A stretch of DNA of 64,000 nucleotides. It comes from CAIRDP01 sp037138335 (GTDB lineage: Bacteria > Bacteroidota > Bacteroidia > Bacteroidales > FEN-979). The position numbers were made by a program, and so were the translations under genes. Shown piece by piece: positions 58,326 to 64,000 of this stretch. The DNA lies in NCBI GenBank assembly GCA_037138335.1, contig JBAXIO010000004.1, positions 124,001-188,000 of the forward strand, in the 5' to 3' direction. Position 1 is the stretch's first letter. Each line of letters starts with the position of its first letter. Below the pieces are notes generated by a model that made no database searches, had not been told where the DNA came from, and worked only from the letters and a program-made list of their open reading frames with translations.

Positions 58326-59348
58326 ATGAACGAAAATCTTGACCCCAGCTCACGCGATCTGAGCCCTATCGAGAAGGAGATCGAAGCGGTTTTGCGCCCT
58401 TCGGGTTTTTTCGAATTTTCAGGGCAGGAATCTATTGTTGAAAACCTGAAGATTTTTGTTCAGGCTGCAAAGCAGAGAAACGAATCACTGGATCATGTTT
58501 TGCTTCATGGCCCTCCGGGATTGGGGAAGACAACCCTTGCATATATTATAGCCAATGAGCTGGGTGTCAATATAAAAGTAACTTCAGGCCCTGTCATTGA
58601 CAAGCCGGGTGACCTTGCAGGGCTTTTAACCAACCTGGAAGAGCATGACGTGCTGTTCATCGATGAGATCCATCGTTTGTCGCATGTCGTTGAAGAATAC
58701 CTGTATTCGGCCATGGAAGATTTCAAGATCGACATATTGATCGAGACCGGTCCGAATGCACGTTCAGTCCAGATCAAGCTCAACCCGTTTACCCTCATAG
58801 GCGCTACAACACGTTCCGGGCTCCTTTCGGCTCCCATGCGTTCACGTTTCGGCATACATTCCCGCCTTTCGTATTACAGGTCGGAGACCCTCGATATCAT
58901 TGTCAAGCGTTCGGCCGAGATATTAAAAGTTCCCATTGACCAGGCTGCGTCGGTTGAAATAGCAAGGCGAAGCAGGGGCACCCCCCGCATAGCGAACCTT
59001 CTTCTCAGGAGGGTCCGTGACTTTGCGCAGATCAAAGGCGACGGGAAGATAGGCCTCGAAATAAGCCAGTATGCGCTTAAAGCGCTCAATGTTGACAAGC
59101 ATGGGCTCGATGAGATGGATAATAAGATCCTTTCGACTATTATTGACAAGTTCAGGGGTGGCCCTGTAGGGCTTACTACCATAGCGACAGCTGTTTCGGA
59201 AGATTCAGGCACAATTGAAGAAGTGTATGAGCCTTTCCTGATCCAGGAAGGTTATATCATGAGAACACCCCGAGGGAGGGAAGCAACGGAGCTGGCGTAC
59301 AAGCACATTGGGAAGATAAGGGGCGTGGAACCGGGGTCGCTGTTTTAG
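58326..59348 (+). CDS. ruvB: Holliday junction branch migration helicase RuvB
   Basis: 340 residues from ATG 58326; a GTG two codons earlier overlaps the promoter box and is not preferred. AAA+ motifs: Walker A GPPGLGKTT (62-70), Walker B VLFIDEIHRL (about 109-118), sensor I GATTRSGLL (about 158-166), arginine finger region RSRF, and the C-terminal winged helix with GGPVGLTTIA. Forms the hexameric motor that drives RuvA-bound Holliday junctions. ruvA and ruvC are not in the window. Confidence 0.95.
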   Translation: MNENLDPSSRDLSPIEKEIEAVLRPSGFFEFSGQESIVENLKIFVQAAKQRNESLDHVLLHGPPGLGKTTLAYIIANELGVNIKVTSGPVIDKPGDLAGLLTNLEEHDVLFIDEIHRLSHVVEEYLYSAMEDFKIDILIETGPNARSVQIKLNPFTLIGATTRSGLLSAPMRSRFGIHSRLSYYRSETLDIIVKRSAEILKVPIDQAASVEIARRSRGTPRIANLLLRRVRDFAQIKGDGKIGLEISQYALKALNVDKHGLDEMDNKILSTIIDKFRGGPVGLTTIATAVSEDSGTIEEVYEPFLIQEGYIMRTPRGREATELAYKHIGKIRGVEPGSLF

Positions 59349-59381
59349 ATGTTATGGATTGATGAATCAGAAGCGATGCAT

Positions 59382-59433
59382 TTCACACAAGCCGCCTTGG
59401 GTGTAGCGCAGCAAACCCCAGCGGCGGTGTGAA
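59382..59433. repeat. Imperfect inverted repeat between ruvB and queG
   Basis: Paired blocks from outside in: TTCACA/TGTGAA (59382-59387, 59428-59433), CCGCC/GGCGG (59392-59396, 59423-59427) and TGGG/CCCA (59398-59401, 59417-59420). Could fold as a branched hairpin. Its role is unknown; there is no T-tract. Confidence 0.5.
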
Positions 59434-59458
59434 GATGCGAGCGATTTACTGAGACCTT

Positions 59459-60382
59459 ATGATGAAAGAACAAATCCGCAAGAAGGCCCTGGAACTTGGA
59501 TTCGACGCCTGCGGCTTTGCGCCGGCAGCTCCAATCGATAACCTGAAAGAATTTTACGAAGGGTTCCTTGGCGAGCACCGCCAGGCTACATTGGGGTACC
59601 TCGAACGGTATGCAGAACAGCGGCTGGATGTTTCCCTGCTGCTCAAGGGAGTGAAAACCGTGATCGCGGTCCTCATGAACTATAATCCCCCCCAGCTTAT
59701 TCCCGAAGAAGACAATTATATTATTTCCAGGTATGCCTACGGGAAACGATATCCGCCCTATATAAAACCAAAACTCAGCCAGCTTGCAGGCTTCGTTGAT
59801 TCGATAGGCGGGACGGGGAATACAAGCAGGGTCTTCGTTGATTCCGGACCGGTGCTTGAAAAGGCCTGGGCCCAGAGGTGCGGTACAGGCTGGCAGGGGA
59901 AACATACCATTCTCATAAATCCCGCCATGGGTTCTTTCTTTTTTATCGGTATTATATTTTCCACTCTTGAGATCGAACCCGACAGGCCTGAAACAGACCA
60001 TTGCGGAAACTGCAACAAATGCATGGAGGCCTGCCCTACCGGGGCTATCGACAGGCCTTACCAGCTCAACATCCGCAGGTGCATATCCTACTGCACCCTG
60101 GTGAAAGATGCTGAAATGCCCGATGATGTGCGGTCAAAACTGGGCAAAAGGATCTTCGGATGCGATATCTGCCAGGATGTATGCCCGTTCAACCGTTTTG
60201 CCAAACCCACAACCGAGGCTCATTTCCATCCTTCAGAAGCCCTGGAAAAGATGAGGCGGAACGACTGGTTGAACCTTACGGAAGAAAAGTTTAAAGAACT
60301 TTTTAGCGGGTCATCCATTGGGGAAAAAGGATACGGATGGCTGATGAGGAATGTGAGGAATGCCAGCGGTTCCCTATCCTAG
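59459..60382 (+). CDS. queG: Epoxyqueuosine reductase
   Basis: 307 residues, shorter than E. coli QueG (379) because the C-terminal HEAT-like part is missing, as is common in this phylum. Two 4Fe-4S clusters in CGNCNKCMEACPTG (about 182-195) and CDICQDVCPFN (about 236-246), and the cobalamin-binding N-terminal region with KTVIAVLMNY (about 65-74). Reduces epoxyqueuosine to queuosine in tRNA using a cobalamin and Fe-S clusters. Two adjacent ATG codons at the start. Its stop overlaps the 3' end of the convergent ubiX by 4 bp. Confidence 0.92.
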   Translation: MMKEQIRKKALELGFDACGFAPAAPIDNLKEFYEGFLGEHRQATLGYLERYAEQRLDVSLLLKGVKTVIAVLMNYNPPQLIPEEDNYIISRYAYGKRYPPYIKPKLSQLAGFVDSIGGTGNTSRVFVDSGPVLEKAWAQRCGTGWQGKHTILINPAMGSFFFIGIIFSTLEIEPDRPETDHCGNCNKCMEACPTGAIDRPYQLNIRRCISYCTLVKDAEMPDDVRSKLGKRIFGCDICQDVCPFNRFAKPTTEAHFHPSEALEKMRRNDWLNLTEEKFKELFSGSSIGEKGYGWLMRNVRNASGSLS

Positions 60383-60939
60383 GTCCCCCAGCGATAGCTG
60401 TCGACCTCCAGTCCGGCAAGCGTCAACGCCCTGTCAACCACTGTCATGACAACTTCATTGATAGTAGCCGGCTTTGAGTAAAAGGATGGCGAAGCCGGGC
60501 AGATGGTGGCGCCAGCTTCGGCAAGGAGTTTCATATTGTTCAGGTGGATGAGGTTGTACGGGGCCTCGCGCGGAACGAGGACCAGTTTTCGTTTTTCTTT
60601 TAAAATAACATCCGCGGCCCGGGTCATGAGGTCGTCGGATACTCCTGAAGCAATGCGGCCGAGGGTTCCCATGGAGCAGGGACAGATGATCATGGCTGTG
60701 TAAGCTGCGGAACCCGAGGCCATGGGTGCGAAGAAATCATTGGGGTTATAAATAGTGAACGGCAGGGATGCAAGTTCAATCGGCCCGAGCTCATACTCCC
60801 ATACCTTCCTTGCGTTGTTTGAAAACACCACCGAAACATCTTTCAGCTGCCCGCTCAGCCCGACCAGTTTTTCGAGAAGAAGCTTCCCGTATATTGAACC
60901 GGAAGCCCCTGTTATACCTATGATCAGTTTGTTGTTCAA
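60379..60939 (-). CDS. ubiX: UbiX-like flavin prenyltransferase
   Basis: 186 residues. FMN-binding GITGASGSIYG (about 8-18), the conserved PCSMGTLGRIASGVSDDLMTRAADVILKE (about 87-115) and LVPREAPYNLIHL (about 120-132) match the UbiX/Pad1 family. Makes prenylated FMN for UbiD-type decarboxylases; no ubiD is nearby. Convergent with queG and separated by 21 bp from the upstream barrel protein gene on the same strand. Confidence 0.93.
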   Translation of the reverse strand: MNNKLIIGITGASGSIYGKLLLEKLVGLSGQLKDVSVVFSNNARKVWEYELGPIELASLPFTIYNPNDFFAPMASGSAAYTAMIICPCSMGTLGRIASGVSDDLMTRAADVILKEKRKLVLVPREAPYNLIHLNNMKLLAEAGATICPASPSFYSKPATINEVVMTVVDRALTLAGLEVDSYRWGT

Positions 60940-60960
60940 ACTCAGGCCCTTTTGTTAAGG

Positions 60961-61590
60961 TTAATATTCAAACTTTTTGAAATCCCAGGAGAGGGTCAAA
61001 GATAATACATTATTATACTGTCCGGTCTCAAAAAGGATATGCCTGTAACCCGGGGGCTCAGGATTTGCCGGTACGCGTATTGAGAGCAGGGAGTAATTGA
61101 ACCTGAACCCGGCTTTGAGATGGTGTGAAAGATAGCAACTGAAGCCGAGGATGCCGCTTAGAGTAATGGGCCGCAACGCAACCGTATTCGTCACGGGCAG
61201 GCCGTCATACTCTTCCAGTGACCCCAGTAGAACATCTATAGCAGGCCCCGCTTCTGCCTGGAAACGTCTAGCGAAAGTATACTGGTACAAGAAAGGTATT
61301 TCAAGGTAATGTATCCTCAGCAGGTATGAATGGTCCCCTGCCCCGCTGTCGGGATTGGAAGCCCTCCGGCTGCCTTTCTGAAAATATTCCATCTCCATCT
61401 GGAATGAAGAATGTGGGGAGACCCTGAGGTAAACATAGGCTCCTGCCTGGTACCCGAACTTATGATACCCTTCGTAGGTATCTCCGTCAACCTGGCTTAC
61501 ATTTCCCCCGGCCAGTATGCCCCCGTTGAACTTCTGGGAATATCCCATCAACGGTAATATGAAAAGCATTAACAGTAAGGTTCTTTGCAT
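60961..61590 (-). CDS. PorT-like outer-membrane beta-barrel protein
   Basis: 209 residues with a signal peptide (about 1-19). Beta-barrel strands are evident (GGILAGGNVSQVDGD, YHKFGYQAGAYVYLRV, FQMEMEYFQKGSRRA, LEIPFLYQYTF) and the chain ends in LSLTLSWDFKKFEY, a typical terminal strand. This is the PorT/outer membrane beta-barrel domain family common in Bacteroidota; specific role unknown. Confidence 0.82.
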   Translation of the reverse strand: MQRTLLLMLFILPLMGYSQKFNGGILAGGNVSQVDGDTYEGYHKFGYQAGAYVYLRVSPHSSFQMEMEYFQKGSRRASNPDSGAGDHSYLLRIHYLEIPFLYQYTFARRFQAEAGPAIDVLLGSLEEYDGLPVTNTVALRPITLSGILGFSCYLSHHLKAGFRFNYSLLSIRVPANPEPPGYRHILFETGQYNNVLSLTLSWDFKKFEY

Positions 61591-61627
61591 GATCGTTGCG
61601 GTTTACCCCGATGTAACGCTAATTTCT

Positions 61628-61635
61628 TAAATTTG
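61628..61635 (+). promoter_or_regulatory. -7 promoter box of the PhoB/PhoR-like operon
   Basis: TAAATTTG, exact consensus, 22 bp before the ATG at 61658. Confidence 0.5.
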
Positions 61636-61657
61636 TTGGATCAATGGGTATTCCTTT

Positions 61658-62344
61658 ATGGAAAACAAAGATACCATTATTCTGCTGGTGGATGACGAAG
61701 CCGATATCCTCGAATTCCTGGGGTATAACCTTGAAAAAGAGGGGTTCAGGATACTGAAGGCAAGAAACGGGCAGAAAGCGATCGAACAGGCTTCTGAACA
61801 TAAGCCCCACCTGATCATCCTGGATATCATGATGCCGGGGCTTGACGGTATTGAAACCTGCAACCAGCTACGCAAGATGCCCGGGATGCAGGATTCGCTG
61901 ATAGTTTTTCTGACCGCCCGGGGGGAGGATTATTCCCAGATTGCAGGTTTCGAAGCCGGGGCCGACGATTACATTACCAAACCCATCAAGCCGAAAGTCC
62001 TCGTCAGCCGTATACAGGCATTGCTGCGCAGATTCAGGCATGTTCCCGAGGTCTCGGGAAAGATCGTAACAAAGGAATTTACAGTAGACCAGGAGAAATA
62101 CAGGGTGATGAAGAACGATGAGGAGATCATCCTGGCCCGGAAAGAATTTGAGATACTTCAGCTTCTCGTTTCCAAACCAAATAAGGTATTTACACGTGAA
62201 GACATCTTCACCCGCTTATGGGGGGAGAATGTGATCGTGGGCGACCGTACCATTGATGTACATATCAGGAGGATACGCGAAAAAGTGGGAACCGACCGTA
62301 TCAAAACCATTAAAGGGGTCGGTTATAAATATGATGAGGAATGA
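61658..62344 (+). CDS. PhoB-like response regulator
   Basis: 228 residues. Receiver with D12-D13, phospho-acceptor D56 and Lys in TKPIKP (about 108-113), then a winged-helix DNA-binding domain (about 135-226, LARKEFEILQLLVSKPNKVFTREDIF and DRTIDVHIRRIREKVG). Its ATGA overlap with the kinase gene downstream makes the pair translationally coupled. PhoB-like in sequence, but a phosphate role is not shown. Confidence 0.93.
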   Translation: MENKDTIILLVDDEADILEFLGYNLEKEGFRILKARNGQKAIEQASEHKPHLIILDIMMPGLDGIETCNQLRKMPGMQDSLIVFLTARGEDYSQIAGFEAGADDYITKPIKPKVLVSRIQALLRRFRHVPEVSGKIVTKEFTVDQEKYRVMKNDEEIILARKEFEILQLLVSKPNKVFTREDIFTRLWGENVIVGDRTIDVHIRRIREKVGTDRIKTIKGVGYKYDEE

Positions 62345-63399
62345 AATTCCATGACCCCCGTGTTGTTGTTCTGTTGAATGCTTCGGCCGTAACCGCCGGG
62401 TATATTGTATTGTTCTTTATCTCAACCTGCATCCTGCACCCTGAATCGCTTCTTGGATTTGCGATGTATTGCATGCTTTTCGTAAGCGGCGGATTGCTTT
62501 TTGCAGGGACCTATTTTTTCTTCCGGTATACTGTCGATAAATTTATCTATTCCAGGATCCGCCTGATCTATAAGTCGATTTACAGTATAAAGACCCAGAA
62601 ATCAAACCGCCAGGGGATCCGTTCAAACGGGAATATACTTGACAATGTTGAACAGGAGGTGGCGCATTGGGGAGAGGAAAAACAAAAGGAAATCGAACGT
62701 CTGAAGCAGCTTGAGGAATACCGCAAGGATTTTATCGGCAATGTTTCGCATGAGCTGAAAACCCCTTTGTTCAATGTACAGGGGTATGTTTCCACTTTAC
62801 TGGAAGGCGGATTGGATGATCCCAGTATTAATAAGGAGTACCTGAGGCGAACGGAAGTCAGCGTGGAAAGGCTGATTAAAATCGTTGAAGATCTTGGGGA
62901 GATCGCCCAGCTTGAGTCGGGGCAGATGTACCTGAATAAATTGCGTCTTGATATAGTGGCCCTCGTTGCGGAAGTAGTTGAGATGCTTGAGATGAAGGCA
63001 CATGATAAAGAAGTACAGCTTATCATAAACAGGCCGGATAAGCCTGTTTGGGTTCATGCCGACCGTGACAGGATCCGCCAGGTCCTCACCAACATCATCG
63101 ACAATTCCATTCGTTACAGCCCCGGTCAGAACGGCCGCACCAAGATCAGCTTCTTTGATATGGATGAGAACATCCTTGTTGAAATCACCGATAACGGCAT
63201 TGGCATCGACCAGGACGACCTTCCCAGGGTGTTTGAACGCTTTTACCGCACTTCACGGGGCCGTGAAGCCTCCAATAAAGGTAAAGGCCTGGGCCTGGCA
63301 ATCGTCAAACATATCATCGAAGCCCACCAGCAAACAATCAATGTGAGAAGCACGGTCGGCGTAGGAACAACGTTCGGGTTTACTTTACGGAAAGCTTAG
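62341..63399 (+). CDS. PhoR-like sensor histidine kinase
   Basis: 352 residues. Two membrane segments (about 10-32 and 38-62) with almost no periplasmic loop, so signals are likely sensed within the membrane or by partner proteins. HisKA with His137 in IGNVSHELKTPLF, HATPase with N-box NIIDNSIRYS, DNGIGI and GKGLGLAIV. Overlaps the regulator gene by 4 bp. Fits the short PhoR-like kinases of Bacteroidota that lack a PAS domain. Confidence 0.92.
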   Translation: MKFHDPRVVVLLNASAVTAGYIVLFFISTCILHPESLLGFAMYCMLFVSGGLLFAGTYFFFRYTVDKFIYSRIRLIYKSIYSIKTQKSNRQGIRSNGNILDNVEQEVAHWGEEKQKEIERLKQLEEYRKDFIGNVSHELKTPLFNVQGYVSTLLEGGLDDPSINKEYLRRTEVSVERLIKIVEDLGEIAQLESGQMYLNKLRLDIVALVAEVVEMLEMKAHDKEVQLIINRPDKPVWVHADRDRIRQVLTNIIDNSIRYSPGQNGRTKISFFDMDENILVEITDNGIGIDQDDLPRVFERFYRTSRGREASNKGKGLGLAIVKHIIEAHQQTINVRSTVGVGTTFGFTLRKA

Positions 63400-63434
63400 C
63401 ACCCTGCCTCATGACCGGATCAGGGATCACGGTC

Positions 63435-64000
63435 TTATTTTTCCCTTTCGGTTGAATACAGTACCAGTTGCCTGAGCGATTCCCGGTATTCATTCCCGGG
63501 AAACCCTTCGAGGATATCGAGGGCCCTGCCCCGGTATTCAAGCATCTTTTCATGGGCATAATTCAGTCCGCCGGCCGATTCCACTTTCGCAATCAGATCA
63601 GCAACACGTTTGGGATCATTATGATGATTTTTTACGGTGCTGATGATATGGCGTTTTTCGCCCCTCCCCGATTGTTTCAGAAGGTAGATCAGGGGCAAAG
63701 TCATCTTCTGCTCCCTGATATCGGCAGCGCCCGGCTTGCCTGTGGCATTATGTTTTTCGTAATCAAAAAGATCATCCCTGATCTGGAAAGCAGTGCCGGC
63801 CAGTTCGCCAAACTGCCACATCTTCTGCTGGGTATCGCGGTCATTGGTGGTAGTCGCAGCCCCGGTAGCGCAACAGGAGGCAATAAGCGAAGCCGTCTTC
63901 TTACGGATGATTTCAAAATAAACTTCTTCCTCTATATCCAGCCTGCGTGCCTTTTCGATCTGTAAAAGCTCGCCTTCGCTCATTTCCCTGACGGCATCAG
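63435..64000 (-). CDS. Polyprenyl (trans-isoprenyl) diphosphate synthase, C-terminal part (truncated by window edge)
   Basis: 188 residues, open to the window edge. REMSEGELLQ is the conserved segment that follows the first Asp-rich motif region in polyprenyl synthases, and FQIRDDLFDYEKHN carries the second Asp-rich motif DDLFD (metal/diphosphate binding). Condenses isopentenyl diphosphate units onto an allylic primer, giving the side chain of menaquinone or the undecaprenyl-type carrier; chain length cannot be told without the first Asp-rich motif, which is outside the window. Confidence 0.9.
   Translation of the reverse strand, partial: DAVREMSEGELLQIEKARRLDIEEEVYFEIIRKKTASLIASCCATGAATTTNDRDTQQKMWQFGELAGTAFQIRDDLFDYEKHNATGKPGAADIREQKMTLPLIYLLKQSGRGEKRHIISTVKNHHNDPKRVADLIAKVESAGGLNYAHEKMLEYRGRALDILEGFPGNEYRESLRQLVLYSTEREK

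Noticed and set aside
59345..60001. Minus-strand 218-residue open frame over queG
   Set aside because: It is opposite the conserved queG frame and has no recognisable domain or promoter.

Overview
The window is a gene-dense stretch (about 55 protein genes, one tRNA, no gene-free stretch over 300 bp) from a member of the Bacteroidota. Three things point there. The -7 promoter box TAnnTTTG is found, exact or with one mismatch, in the expected place upstream of many genes on both strands. Shine-Dalgarno sequences are weak or absent. The gene content is typical: DUF1573, DUF4369 lipoprotein, PorT-like barrels, AsmA-like protein, a secreted GH38 mannosidase. I cannot name a genus. Metabolism suggested: heterotrophy with fumarase, class II FBP aldolase, fatty-acyl-CoA degradation and lysine synthesis from aspartate, plus a dihaem cytochrome.

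Layout. 1-8.1 kb: partial lipoprotein, GH38 alpha-mannosidase, RecX, RF2 (prfB with the programmed +1 frameshift), ArsC-like protein, fumarase. 8.1-12.5 kb: minus-strand operon Nramp transporter / membrane PHP protein / GT39-type glycosyltransferase. 12.5-17.1 kb: GT1, acyl-CoA synthetase, 5'-nucleotidase. 17-26.4 kb: alkaline phosphatase, a very large M28-type peptidase, a DUF1573 / ECF sigma / membrane-protein operon, and a histidine kinase / response regulator pair with a striking upstream array of direct repeats. 26.5-31.8 kb: a 1759-residue tandem UvrA with four ATPase modules. 31.9-41 kb: dihaem cytochrome c, SDR, a four-gene beta-oxidation operon, MscS channel. 41-49.6 kb: lysC-lysA, three envelope proteins, an exo/endonuclease-family protein, AsmA. 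49.6-53.6 kb: membrane protein, double-Cache periplasmic protein, then a cobalamin-binding sensor carrying the CarH-type Wx9EH motif coupled to a soluble histidine kinase. 53.6-64 kb: tRNA-Arg(CCG), coiled-coil membrane protein, FBP aldolase, USP-SPOR-USP operon, ruvB, queG, ubiX, barrel protein, PhoB/PhoR-like pair, and a partial polyprenyl synthase.

Two things stand out. First, the B12-binding sensor / histidine kinase pair (51.2-53.6 kb) looks like a cobalamin-based, possibly light-responsive, two-component input, and I know of no characterised example with this layout. Second, the region is peppered with short tandem arrays of 7-mers (one family of 8-mers). They sit at gene 3' ends, often supply the stop codon, never occur in the twelve divergent promoter regions, and in several genes are translated. 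The tandem UvrA carries five translated insertions, four of them at equivalent positions of its two halves. Coordinates of coding features include the stop codon.
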